Positions 27,408-36,357 are shown, counted from the first letter of the stretch. The stretch is DNA of 64,000 nt from JANOBD01 sp031411495 (GCA_031411495.1 JANOBD010000180.1:62001-126000), one strand, 5' to 3'. Notes: generated from the letters alone by a model not told the origin. A program made the numbers and translations.

Positions 27408-30230
27408 TCACTCGAACGACTGTGTCAGACGAACGTCGCCGACACGAGTCGACGATTCGGGATCGCCCTGTGCTGCGAATACGATCGCGCGGTATTGGTG
27501 GTTCACGTCGAACGGAAACTGTGCGGTTGCTCCACCTTGCTCGGCTTGCAGGGTCGCCTTGGCGGACCTGAAGTCGAGGCGGAGCGTGAATCGCTCTGAG
27601 GCGCTGCCGTTGAGTGTGAGCGCGGATTGAATTGAACCGTCCGCGCTGCTGACGAGATTGATCTTGCCGTCTCGCTCGACGCGGAAACCCACCAGATCGT
27701 CAGACTTTCCATCGGGCGCCAAGCCCACCAACAGGGAGTCGGTTGCATTCGATTTTCGGATCGACAGGGAGAGCTCGGCAACGCCAGCCGAGATCCCGTA
27801 CGCGATTGGCGACGCCGGGAAGTGGCCGGCGAGACGGTTCTTGAATCGGCGATCAGGCATGTCCATTCCCTTAATGCCTACGACGCGCGAGCCTTTGCCG
27901 AGCTTGCTGACGCCGATCTCGACGAACGCGGCGCCGGAGTCGGTGCCGAAGCGGACGTTCTCGCCCAGCCCGGTCCATTTCCCGCCCGGCGACCATTGGC
28001 TGCCCGACACGCCGGTCGGGTCGGGTGTGATCCCGGCGAAGTCCTGTCGCAATATCTCGGCTTGAGTCGGCAACGAGTAGGTCTTGCGTTCGACCTTCGT
28101 CCGCAGCGGCTCAGGGTAATAGGCGTAGAGCGATTCGCCTTGTTCGCGGTCCAACTCGTAGAAGTTCCAGCCGTCGTTCGGATGAAAGAGAACATTCCAT
28201 GCTTGAATGGCGAGCCTCTTATCACTTCCGTTGAGCGTAGTGGCGAGGTGTCGCTCGCCGCGCGGACCAAAACCGTAGAGGAGGGCTTCGCATACCGGTC
28301 GGAATCCCCAGGCGAGGTCGCTTCGAGTCGATTTGTCACCGAACTGTTTCTGCTTCGCCACCAGTTGAGCGAAGATCCGCTCGCGCAGCGCATGGTCTTC
28401 AATTCGTCGAGCCATTTCTCCGAGTGAGAATGCCGCGGCGACCTGAACGACTTCTGCATTGTCGTCCAGCAATTTCAACAGCAACTCGGTGGACTCGCGA
28501 TCCGGGTAATACGCTGCAGTGAACGCCGCTGTGAACCTCAGTTTCTCGATGTCGCTTGCCGCGCCGTCAAACACCAGCGGACGGAAGCCGGGCACCGCAT
28601 CAACCGCGGGTACGGCGCGCTTCGCGATCGGCATCTCCAGAATGGTGATCTTCACATAGGGGCTCGGCGTCTCCCGATACAGTTTGAAGATCTCCGCGCT
28701 GCGTTCGGCAAACATCGTCGAAAACGCCGTCCGGGCGACAAGTCGCATGCTCATCGTGGGATACTTCGCGACGACACTTCCGATCACGGCAACCGTGTTG
28801 GGACCGTGTAACGTTCCCAGCGCGTCGATGGCCACGCAACGGAAACTGTTCTCGGGATCCATGGCCGCCTCTTCCAGTGCAGGGACCGCTCCGACCATCT
28901 GGCCTCCGAGAACCGCTGCAACAGCTTGCCGCCGAACGATGAGGTCTGGGTGCTTGAATAGCGCCGTGAGTCTCTCCACGGGCACGTCGAGTTGCTCGTC
29001 CCGGACTTGTCGTAATACGCTCAGAATCGCGGTGTGGTCATCGCCGTCCAATGCAGAGAGCGGCGCGTTCTCCTTCGGAAAATCGGTTGGCAGCTCAGGC
29101 GACCAGACATGCCGAGTGACGCCTTGGGCCTCCAGGTACTTCAGTTGCGGCGGCATCTGGTTGGTAAGCAGGCTGATGCGCACCTTCGTTCCCTTGGTGG
29201 CGTCGAGAAACGGTTGAATGTCGTTGATGTCGGTCGCCGTGCGCAAGGCGATTTCATCGACAAGGCCTTCTTTGATCCACTGTCGCCAATCCATTGTGAC
29301 CGAACCGGGAACCAGGATGCCGGGATAGCAGGGCCAGCGCATCGCGATGTCAGGCTCTTTTGCATCGATGTAAAAGGCGAGTTTCTTTCCATACTTGTTG
29401 AAGAGCTGCCGCATCTCGCGGAGATACTGGGTAATGTACTCGCCGCGCATCTCCTGGTACTTCTGGATGTCGAACGGCTGCGTGAGCACGTCCACGCCGT
29501 AGCGTTTCTTGAAGTCCTTCACGGCGATGTCACTGAACATGTACTGGTCGGTGTAGCGGGGATAAAAGTTCTCGACGTAGGTGTAGAAGATGACGCCGTC
29601 ATAGATCGAGAACTCGCCTCCTTCTTTGAAGAACTCTTCGTATCGTCGCAACCACTCTTTGCGAACTTCCGGGTAGCCGAACTCGATCGTGCTGCCGATA
29701 CCCACGCCGGCGCGGTCATACAGGCAGTATTCCGGGTGCTCGGCACGGAACTTCTCGTTGAAGTTGTAAGGGCCGAAACCTGCCATGCAGGTCGCTTCGG
29801 CGCCCTGGCCTACCTCGAAGAAGGGCATGTAACCCCAATAGCTGAGGCCGCGCTTGCGCGCTTCCACCGCTGCCGTGTGGGAGAGCCGATCCTGAGTCTC
29901 CCACTTCATTTCCTGGTCGTAGAGGTCGAACATCTCCTCCGGGTAGGGAGGGAAGATCGCGTCTTTCGCCATCCACTGTGCTTGAGCGCCGCGCCAGATA
30001 ATGCGATCGACGTTGTACCCACTTTTAAACAGGTCAAACGAAGCACTGATACCTGCGGGCGAATCAATGGGATACCACTTGTAATAAAAGAGGTTGTCGC
30101 CGGTGCTCAAGATCATCGCAGACTTTGGCTCGGCAGGTGGGTCGGGTGACTCGGTAGTAGCGGTGGAAACGACGGAAAGGCAAAGTGCCGTGAGAACCGA
30201 GCCGACCAGCCAGCGAAATCGTAATGACAT
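27408..30230 (-). CDS. Giant secreted TIM-barrel protein with internal HEAT-like repeats
   Basis: 940 aa from ATG 30230, chosen for a full GGAGGT ribosome-binding site seven bases upstream; the ATG at 30245 overlaps that site. Signal peptide about 1-25. The N-terminal barrel shares RGEYIT (262-267) and DWRQWIKEGLVD (314-325) with the neighbouring gene. Unlike the neighbour, about residues 395-650 are alpha-helical HEAT-like repeats (HPDLIVRRQAVAAVLGGQ, DDNAEVVQVAAAFSLGEMA), followed by a LamG-like beta domain. First gene of the four-gene operon, behind a long leader carrying the third operator-like palindrome. Likely glycan-active or glycan-binding; activity not shown. Confidence 0.72.
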   Translation of the reverse strand: MSLRFRWLVGSVLTALCLSVVSTATTESPDPPAEPKSAMILSTGDNLFYYKWYPIDSPAGISASFDLFKSGYNVDRIIWRGAQAQWMAKDAIFPPYPEEMFDLYDQEMKWETQDRLSHTAAVEARKRGLSYWGYMPFFEVGQGAEATCMAGFGPYNFNEKFRAEHPEYCLYDRAGVGIGSTIEFGYPEVRKEWLRRYEEFFKEGGEFSIYDGVIFYTYVENFYPRYTDQYMFSDIAVKDFKKRYGVDVLTQPFDIQKYQEMRGEYITQYLREMRQLFNKYGKKLAFYIDAKEPDIAMRWPCYPGILVPGSVTMDWRQWIKEGLVDEIALRTATDINDIQPFLDATKGTKVRISLLTNQMPPQLKYLEAQGVTRHVWSPELPTDFPKENAPLSALDGDDHTAILSVLRQVRDEQLDVPVERLTALFKHPDLIVRRQAVAAVLGGQMVGAVPALEEAAMDPENSFRCVAIDALGTLHGPNTVAVIGSVVAKYPTMSMRLVARTAFSTMFAERSAEIFKLYRETPSPYVKITILEMPIAKRAVPAVDAVPGFRPLVFDGAASDIEKLRFTAAFTAAYYPDRESTELLLKLLDDNAEVVQVAAAFSLGEMARRIEDHALRERIFAQLVAKQKQFGDKSTRSDLAWGFRPVCEALLYGFGPRGERHLATTLNGSDKRLAIQAWNVLFHPNDGWNFYELDREQGESLYAYYPEPLRTKVERKTYSLPTQAEILRQDFAGITPDPTGVSGSQWSPGGKWTGLGENVRFGTDSGAAFVEIGVSKLGKGSRVVGIKGMDMPDRRFKNRLAGHFPASPIAYGISAGVAELSLSIRKSNATDSLLVGLAPDGKSDDLVGFRVERDGKINLVSSADGSIQSALTLNGSASERFTLRLDFRSAKATLQAEQGGATAQFPFDVNHQYRAIVFAAQGDPESSTRVGDVRLTQSFE

Positions 30231-30959
30231 CGGACATACCTCCACTGAAAGAGGCCTGCGTTGAGGGCATTTGCAGGCGGATTGAAGTGGTCGCGACGGG
30301 GGTAAAGGTTAGGAAAGTTGGCAGATCTGTGCAACAAAAATGCATTTTAACGCCAATTCATGCAATTTGTAGCTAATTGGAAAGCGGCGTCGTCAACGAT
30401 TTTGGGCGCGCCGCGGAAGCGCGGAGAGAGGGAGGCTGCGCTGGGGACGATGTCGCACTGCGGACCCATGATCTCCGCGCCTCGGGCTTCGAGCAGTCGT
30501 CCTCGGCGCATCCGCTCGCCGCCCGCCGCGCGCTCACATCGGAACTGCCGACGCGAAAGGCGAAGATCAGTTCACCCACGATTTCCATGCTTCGCGGATG
30601 ATGCTTAGGGTCGATCCACAGGCGGTCAATCGAGTGGGCTCGTGAGTTCGGCCGGCGTCGGGACGGTGATGGCGAGCGCGCCGCGCATCGATGGTTCGTT
30701 CGCACTCCACTTTTGTTTCATGCGGCTCTTACGGAAGAACCTCTCCAGGTCTAAAGCCGCTTCCGCCACCAGCCGCGCCGGTTGCGCCAGGAAACCGAAG
30801 CCGATGACATGATGAGAGCCGCGCCTTCGGGCGTCGATAGGTGCAACTGAAACACCTCGGTGCATGTGCGTTTGAACAACTTGCAGATCAGTGGCTCGCC
30901 TCGGTGGAAAGCGCGCAATCCGGCTTGGCGGATCAGGCGGCGGCGATAACCTAAAAGTC
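30231..30959. other. Intergenic region, possibly with decayed coding sequence
   Basis: About 730 bases between divergent genes. The first 150 bases are AT-rich leader and operator for the minus-strand operon. The remainder (about 30390-30950) is GC-rich with two overlapping minus-strand frames of about 110 codons in different frames (30373-30705 and 30626-30961). Neither has a recognisable family or a good start. They may be remnants of a lost gene or chance frames. Confidence 0.4.
30365..30377. promoter_or_regulatory. Operator-like palindrome, copy 3 (degenerate)
   Basis: ATTTGTAGCTAAT, two mismatches from copies 1 and 2. Read on the minus strand the extended site begins CCAATTAGCTACAAAT and then TGCA, aligning with CCAATTTGCAGCAAATGCA at copy 1. 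It lies 135 bases upstream of the start of the four-gene operon at 30230. A possible minus-strand promoter (TTGCAT, 17 bases, CATTTT) directly follows it. Confidence 0.4.
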
Positions 30960-31697
30960 ATGCGAAAGATCGCACTGAGCCTGTTGGCTCATCCAGATGA
31001 TGCCGAGATCCTCTGTGCCGGCACGCTCATCCGTCTGCAGCAACTCGGTTGGGATATTCACATCGTTACGGTCTGCAAAGGCGACCTGGGAACCGCGACT
31101 CTCAGTAAGGACGAGATCACGAGGATTCGAGCAGCTGAGTGCAAGAATGCCGTCGCGGCGATCGGTGCACAGCATCACAGCCTGGGTGAGCCCGACGGCT
31201 TCGTGACGTTTGACAAATCGACGATGCGGAAGACCTACGACCTGTTTCGGATCATCAATCCGGGACTGGTCTTTGCCCATCCGATTCGCGACTACATGCT
31301 GGATCACGAGCAGGTTTCCCTCCTCGCCAGAGCGGCGACGTTTCTGTACGCGGCAAGGAACGCGTCGGATATCCCGGTGCCCAAAGGTGCAGGAGTGCCC
31401 TGGCTTTATTACTGCGACCCGATCGGCGGGGTTGATCCATTCGGCGTGACGGTGACGCCGACCACGGTTATCGACATCACATCGACCCAAGACAGGAAAC
31501 TCCAGATGCTGGCGTGCCATTCCAGCCAGCGCGAATGGCTCGCAGCGCATCACGGCATGGACGAGTACATCGAAGCCACTCGCCGTCACGATGCCGACCG
31601 CGGAACGTTGATTGGGAAACCCGCGGCAGAGGCGTTTGTCCAACACCGCGGTCATGCGTATCCAGAGGCCGACCTCCTCGCCGAACTTCTCAAATAA
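30960..31697 (+). CDS. PIG-L/LmbE family deacetylase
   Basis: 245 aa, cytoplasmic. Zinc motif AHPDD at residues 10-14 and the downstream His in DYMLDHEQV define the LmbE/PIG-L N-acetylglucosaminyl deacetylase family (MshB, BshB). ATG 30960 begins right at the family start; no strong ribosome-binding site precedes it. A NagB-like gene starts 13 bases after its stop. Known planctomycete proteins join these two domains, so deacetylation of an N-acetyl amino sugar followed by isomerisation or deamination is a reasonable inference. Confidence 0.88.
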   Translation: MRKIALSLLAHPDDAEILCAGTLIRLQQLGWDIHIVTVCKGDLGTATLSKDEITRIRAAECKNAVAAIGAQHHSLGEPDGFVTFDKSTMRKTYDLFRIINPGLVFAHPIRDYMLDHEQVSLLARAATFLYAARNASDIPVPKGAGVPWLYYCDPIGGVDPFGVTVTPTTVIDITSTQDRKLQMLACHSSQREWLAAHHGMDEYIEATRRHDADRGTLIGKPAAEAFVQHRGHAYPEADLLAELLK

Positions 31698-31710
31698 TGG
31701 AGTTGCCGTC

Positions 31711-32670
31711 ATGCCGAAGCTCGATTTCCTCTCGACCTATAAAGGTTCGCTCCTTGAACATTTCTATCCTGCTGGCTGGGATCTCGCGCGGATCGACGCG
31801 ATTTGCGCGATGGGAGTGAAAAAAGTCACCTCGCGCGCGAAGCACTGGAGCAAGGACTTCAAGCCGGTCACCGTGCGCGATGTATCGGAGATGGATCAGA
31901 AGATGGGCGACGCGATCGCCGATCAGATCGAACGCTCGAGAAAGAAGAACAAGCCGCTGGCGCTGATCCTGCCGGTCGGGCCGATGGGGATGTACAAGAC
32001 CGTCGTCGCGCGGCTGAAGCAGAGCCGGACAAAGTGCGATCACGTGACGACCTTCAATATGGACGAGTGGGCCGATCGTGAGGGCAACACGATGCCGGGC
32101 AATGCGGCGGGCGGTTTTGAACACGCGATGGGAGACGCGCTCTTCGGACCGTTGGGCAAATACTCGGTACCAACTTCGCAACGCAATTTCGCCGTCAAAA
32201 CCAACCTCCCAACCTACGCCGACAAGATCAGCGCGATCAAGACGCAGGGGGGCAGTCTGGCAACCGTTTATGGGATTGGCCGCGCCTGTCACATCGCGTT
32301 CTGGGAGCCACAACTTGCCGCCGAGTACTCCGAATCGGCGTGGAAGCAGCAGACGCATCGCCTTGGCGTGGCGCTGCATCCGCTCACGATCGAGCAGAAT
32401 GCACTGCACAGCTTCAACAGTCGATTCACCCTGATTCCGTGTTTCGCCAACTCGATCGGGCCCGGTCTCTTTCTGCAGAGCGATTTCTGCATCGGGGGCG
32501 CCGACGGGGTCTACCCTGATCGCGGTGCGATGTGGCAGGGCATGAGCCTGTGTGTCACCCTGCAATATGGTCCGACACCCTGGATTCCCAGCAGCTGGAT
32601 GCCAACCATGCCGGGCAGGCTCTTCTTCGTGAAAGAACTTGGTGGCCCGCTCGTGCCCGACGCTCACTAA
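31711..32670 (+). CDS. Glucosamine-6-phosphate deaminase/isomerase-like protein
   Basis: 319 aa, Rossmann-type NagB/6-phosphogluconolactonase fold. FNMDE at 115-119 matches the NagB catalytic loop (E. coli Asp72). The second catalytic loop, GVGVDGHIAFNEP in E. coli, reads GIGRACHIAFWEP (188-200): His143 and Glu148 equivalents are kept, but the Asp141 equivalent is Ala192. Activity may therefore differ from true NagB. GGAG lies eight bases before ATG 31711; the frame extends upstream into the deacetylase gene, but the family begins here. Paired with the LmbE deacetylase gene. Confidence 0.75.
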   Translation: MPKLDFLSTYKGSLLEHFYPAGWDLARIDAICAMGVKKVTSRAKHWSKDFKPVTVRDVSEMDQKMGDAIADQIERSRKKNKPLALILPVGPMGMYKTVVARLKQSRTKCDHVTTFNMDEWADREGNTMPGNAAGGFEHAMGDALFGPLGKYSVPTSQRNFAVKTNLPTYADKISAIKTQGGSLATVYGIGRACHIAFWEPQLAAEYSESAWKQQTHRLGVALHPLTIEQNALHSFNSRFTLIPCFANSIGPGLFLQSDFCIGGADGVYPDRGAMWQGMSLCVTLQYGPTPWIPSSWMPTMPGRLFFVKELGGPLVPDAH

Positions 32671-32807
32671 AGACAGTGGGACGATCGCACTTGCCTTTCC
32701 ACGCCTGTCCGGAAGGAAAGCTGCACTATGCCGGTCGGGGCGGGCCAAGACATCCGATCGAGCGCGTGGTGGCATCAGACGAACCGAGTAGGTTCCTGCG
32801 CGGCGAG

Positions 32808-33539
32808 CTACTGGCCGCACGCCCGCAGGTAGGCCGAAATCGTTTCTCGCATCCCCAGTTCCAGCGCATCTGCGATGAGCGCATGGCCGATGCTCACCTC
32901 CGCCACGTGCGGCACATTCAGGAGAAAATAGCGGAGGTTGTGCAGGTTCAGATCGTGGCCGGCGTTGATTTCCAGCCCGAGTTGATGCGCCCTTTCCGCG
33001 GCGCGCGTGTACGCGTGGACGGCCGAATGATCTCCGCGGAGAAACGCGGACGCGTAGGGCTCGGTGTACAGCTCAACACGATCCGCTCCGACGTTCTTTG
33101 CCAGCTCCATCACATCAGCGTCCGCATCCATGAACAGGCTTACCCGGCATCCGAACTCGTGGAGCTGCGCAATGATCGGCGGCAGGCGCTCCGCGTCGCG
33201 CCTCAGGTTCCAGCCGTGGTCGCTGGTGGATTGACCTTCCTCATCGGGCACCAGCGTCGCCTGTGTCGGTCGCGTGTCGCGGCAGTGTTGAAGGTAGAGG
33301 CCCTGAAACGGATTGCCCTCAATGTTGAACTCCGCGCCCGCGAACTCCTTTACGAGCAGGCTCACCGGCGCAATGTCGCTGGCACGGATGTGCCGCTCAT
33401 CCGGCCGCGGGTGAACCGTCAGCCCGTGCGCGCCCGATTCGAGCGCGACCCGTCCCAAGTGCAGCAGGTTGGGAATGTTGAGCTGACGCGTGTTCCGCAG
33501 CGTTGCGATCTTGTTGATGTTGACGGAAAGCTTGGTCAT
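32808..33539 (-). CDS. pdxJ: Pyridoxine 5'-phosphate synthase
   Basis: 243 aa, the standard PdxJ length. Condenses 1-deoxyxylulose 5-phosphate with 3-amino-2-oxopropyl phosphate to make pyridoxine 5'-phosphate (vitamin B6). Family stretches: LSVNINKIATLRNTR at the N-terminus, ALESGAHGLTVHPRPDERHI, FNIEGNPF, RVSLFMDAD, and LEINAGHDLNLHNL near the end. ATG 33539 matches the family start; the longer frame to 33692 would overlap mutM. It follows mutM by 68 bases on the same strand. Confidence 0.95.
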   Translation of the reverse strand: MTKLSVNINKIATLRNTRQLNIPNLLHLGRVALESGAHGLTVHPRPDERHIRASDIAPVSLLVKEFAGAEFNIEGNPFQGLYLQHCRDTRPTQATLVPDEEGQSTSDHGWNLRRDAERLPPIIAQLHEFGCRVSLFMDADADVMELAKNVGADRVELYTEPYASAFLRGDHSAVHAYTRAAERAHQLGLEINAGHDLNLHNLRYFLLNVPHVAEVSIGHALIADALELGMRETISAYLRACGQ

Positions 33540-33607
33540 CTGATGCGATAATAGCAGGTTCGGATTCAGAGAGATCATCTCGCGCGCCGCCGCTCCGCCG
33601 AGGCCGA

Positions 33608-34408
33608 TCACCGCTTTTGACACTTGGGACACCAGTGGGTCGATCGCCCTCCCAGCACCGCGCGGGCGATCTTCGTTCCACACGTTCGGCAAGGCTCGTC
33701 CGCGCGGTCGTACACCCTGTGGCGGGATTGGAACGAGCCTCGCTCGCCCCGGCCATTCACGTAGTCGCGCAGCGTGCTCCCGCCGGCCCGGATCGCTTTG
33801 CGCAATACCTTCTTGATCGCGCTGGTCAGTCGGACGATCTGCTCCGGGGAAAGTTCACTCGCAACCGTGAGCGGATGGATGCCGGCGGCATGGAGCGACT
33901 CATCGGCATAGATGTTGCCAATGCCGGCGATCACCTTTTGATCGAGCAGCGTCGTCTTGATGACCCGGCGCGTTCGCGCAAGGCCCTTGGCCAGGGCGGC
34001 CGCCCGCATCGACAGCGGCTCGGGACCGATCTCGTCGGCTTGGTTGTCGCCCAGCCAGAAGATGCCGCCGAATCTCCGCGGGTCGACCAGCCGGAGCTCC
34101 GCGTCGTCATCGAGTCTCGCCACGAAGTGGGTGTGGGGCTTACGCGGCAGATCGGGAGAATCGATAGTGAGTTGGCCGGTCATTCCCAGATGAATGTAGA
34201 ACCGCCCGCCATCGTCGAGTGCGAAGACGATTCGTTTCGCACGGCGAGTGAGATTGGAAACGGTGGCGTTGGTCAGCCGTAAGCGAAGATCGAAATCGGC
34301 CGGCGTCACGATGTCGATCCGCAGCGCGCGGATCTCGACGATGCGTCGACCGACGACGGCCGATCGAAGCGTATCGACGACGACCTGCACTTCCGGAAGT
34401 TCTGGCAT
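33608..34408 (-). CDS. mutM: Formamidopyrimidine-DNA glycosylase
   Basis: 266 aa base-excision repair enzyme removing 8-oxoguanine and formamidopyrimidines. It begins with MPELPEV, where Pro2 is the catalytic nucleophile and Glu3 the acid. The conserved Lys (K58) lies in RRAKR. The helix-two-turn-helix is DQKVIAGIGNIYADE, and the C-terminal zinc finger has CRTCG...CPKC. The ATG overlaps the upstream gene's stop by one base (TGATG), so the two are coupled. Strand order is GYF/DUF4190 protein, mutM, pdxJ. Confidence 0.96.
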   Translation of the reverse strand: MPELPEVQVVVDTLRSAVVGRRIVEIRALRIDIVTPADFDLRLRLTNATVSNLTRRAKRIVFALDDGGRFYIHLGMTGQLTIDSPDLPRKPHTHFVARLDDDAELRLVDPRRFGGIFWLGDNQADEIGPEPLSMRAAALAKGLARTRRVIKTTLLDQKVIAGIGNIYADESLHAAGIHPLTVASELSPEQIVRLTSAIKKVLRKAIRAGGSTLRDYVNGRGERGSFQSRHRVYDRADEPCRTCGTKIARAVLGGRSTHWCPKCQKR

Positions 34409-34935
34409 CAGTGGCTCGCCGCTGCGGCAACGATGACGGCGATCATACAAATGGCGAAGATCAAGACGACCGTGACAGGCACGAAGCCGAGGATGATCCC
34501 CGCCAGCGCCATGCCGCCGCCGGTACGATTTTCCCGCGCACATTGCGAGCGGGCGATGAACCCGAATACGATCGCGAGCACCGCGCACGTCAGCGAGAGC
34601 GGCCACGCGCAGAGCAGCGGCACACAGACGATCCCCATCACCATCGACGTGATCGCCAGTCCCGGCGGAGTGGTCGAACGAGCGGGCGTGGAATACTGCA
34701 TCATCGCGGGACCCGTCGCGACGGGCGCGGTGAATGGCGCGAGTGTCTGTGTCACCGGCGGGGCTTCCCCCGAATCATCCGTGGAGAAAAACCCGCGAAG
34801 TTCGTCGACCTCGATCGCGGGCACCCAGTCGGGCATGCCTTCGCGCCAGACCAGTGTTTCCGGCATGATTCGGCCGCGCAGCGCCGCGGGGTCCACCGGG
34901 CCGAGCTGCTTGTTCCCTTCCGCGTAGTAATACAT
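34408..34935 (-). CDS. GYF_2 and DUF4190 domain membrane protein
   Basis: 175 aa. N-terminal GYF_2-like domain (MYYYAEGNKQLGPVDPAALRGR..., LVWREGMPDWVPA, about 1-45), a Pro/Thr-rich linker, then two hydrophobic helices with a Gly-rich turn typical of DUF4190 (LAITSMVMGIVCVPLL..., GMALAGIILGFVPV). Such proteins are small membrane proteins with a cytoplasmic peptide-binding head; function unknown. Its stop overlaps the mutM ATG by one base. Confidence 0.8.
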   Translation of the reverse strand: MYYYAEGNKQLGPVDPAALRGRIMPETLVWREGMPDWVPAIEVDELRGFFSTDDSGEAPPVTQTLAPFTAPVATGPAMMQYSTPARSTTPPGLAITSMVMGIVCVPLLCAWPLSLTCAVLAIVFGFIARSQCARENRTGGGMALAGIILGFVPVTVVLIFAICMIAVIVAAAASH

Positions 34936-34977
34936 TCGGGTCAGCTTAGTTCGCGGCGGGCATTCTTGCCACCGAAA

Positions 34978-36171
34978 CTACTGGTTGTGAGCCCGGCCCC
35001 AATCGGCTTCGAAGGTTTCATTGGAATCGTAGTTCTGCGAGACCTTGAGAAGGTCGTCGAAGTCGATCTTGCCGTCGCGGGTGAAATCGCCTTCGGCCCA
35101 GCCGCCCGTTCCGTTGAAGGACTTGGCGACGCGCTTGAGGTCGAGCATGTCGACGGCCCCGTCGAGGTTCGTGTCGCCGATTCGAGCGGACGCGATAATG
35201 ACCGCTGTGCCGTCGAGCGTACGACCGGCGAACTCGGTCTTCCCCAGCGACGCCGCTTCGAGACAAGCCACGGTGTGGCCGGACTCGATTGGCAGGGAAG
35301 TGATCCGCTCTTCGCGCACCATCGCCATGATCGACTCGACCGGCGACGTGCCGGTATAATCCACGACCCACGCGTTGCCGTTGAGATTCACTTGCGCTTT
35401 TCCGCTGAGCTTCAGCTCGGTGCTTAATCCGGCACGGGGCGTCGAACCGTCGAACGAAACGCTCGCGCCCGATTTGATCTCCAGCGGGCCGCTGCCGATC
35501 GAATCGCCTTCGCGAAGCAGCAGCGCCCCCGCGCGGACGATCGTCGGCCCCGTCCACTCGTTGGAACTCGTCAGCTCGGCGGTTGCCGTGCCGGATTTCT
35601 CAATCCCTGCTCCTGGCTGCGCTTCGACGAGTCGGCCGCTGATGCGAAACGTCTGGTTGCCGTCGCCGATGAAGTTCAGTCTGCCAGCGAAGTGCAGGTT
35701 GACGGCAACATCGAAAGTCGCATGCGCCTTCTTCGGGTCGCGCGCGCCCAGGGCGATATAGGCGGGCAAGTCGGTTTTGCCGACGAGCAACAGGGGTTTG
35801 CCTTGGATCGTCACCCGGGTCGGCTCGTCGAGAAGCAACTGGTTGGCCGGCGCGAGCGTGATCGAGTGAATCGCGAACGGGCTGTCGTCACTTCCTAGAT
35901 CGTTCGTTGCCGCATAGCTCAATTTCGCGTTGACGCCGAAACAGAGATTCAACCCGGCGAAAGGCTGTACCGTCGACAACGTCGCGGCCGAGCCGGATCG
36001 GGTTCGCCATGCGTCGGGCGAGGAGAAGGAGAGCGGCGTCGCCGATGCGTCCGAGAAGCGAAGATCGGTTCCGACGGGTCTGGTCTGCGCGGAGGCGTGA
36101 CCGCACGCAAATGTGGCGCAGACCGCAAACGCGAGCGAAGTGATCATCAGATTAGGTCTCGAGATGGGCAT
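34978..36171 (-). CDS. Secreted beta-rich protein with dockerin-like C-terminus
   Basis: 397 aa. Signal peptide with cleavage after ACGHASA (about residue 28). The middle has autotransporter-associated beta-strand-like features (FNFIGDGNQTF-type repeats, GTATAELTSSNEWTG, IVRAGALLLREGDS). The end carries two calcium-loop-like repeats, GDTNLDGAVDMLDL and GDFTRDGKIDFDDLL. The last ~120 residues parallel the PEP-CTERM protein at 20622-22484, beginning at VDYTGTSP, but there is no PEP-CTERM tail: it stops after EADWGRAHNQ. Presumably secreted or surface-associated; role unknown. Confidence 0.78.
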   Translation of the reverse strand: MPISRPNLMITSLAFAVCATFACGHASAQTRPVGTDLRFSDASATPLSFSSPDAWRTRSGSAATLSTVQPFAGLNLCFGVNAKLSYAATNDLGSDDSPFAIHSITLAPANQLLLDEPTRVTIQGKPLLLVGKTDLPAYIALGARDPKKAHATFDVAVNLHFAGRLNFIGDGNQTFRISGRLVEAQPGAGIEKSGTATAELTSSNEWTGPTIVRAGALLLREGDSIGSGPLEIKSGASVSFDGSTPRAGLSTELKLSGKAQVNLNGNAWVVDYTGTSPVESIMAMVREERITSLPIESGHTVACLEAASLGKTEFAGRTLDGTAVIIASARIGDTNLDGAVDMLDLKRVAKSFNGTGGWAEGDFTRDGKIDFDDLLKVSQNYDSNETFEADWGRAHNQ

Positions 36172-36357
36172 GGTGCTCCGGTTGGAACAGACAGTCTACC
36201 GTATCACGCGCTTGAGCGTTCGGAGTTGCTCGGTATCTCCAGCGACCGGGATTGGCACGGCGATCGGCCGGATCCTCGCGAACCCAGACCGCGTTCGAGT
36301 CCTTGCTTCTGCGAACGTCGGCTCGTACTCTCGCGCCTTGATCTTGGAGGATCATTT

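Noticed and set aside
29034..30149. 371-codon plus-strand open frame
   Set aside because: Antisense to the HEAT/barrel secreted protein gene, which has a signal peptide and a full ribosome-binding site.
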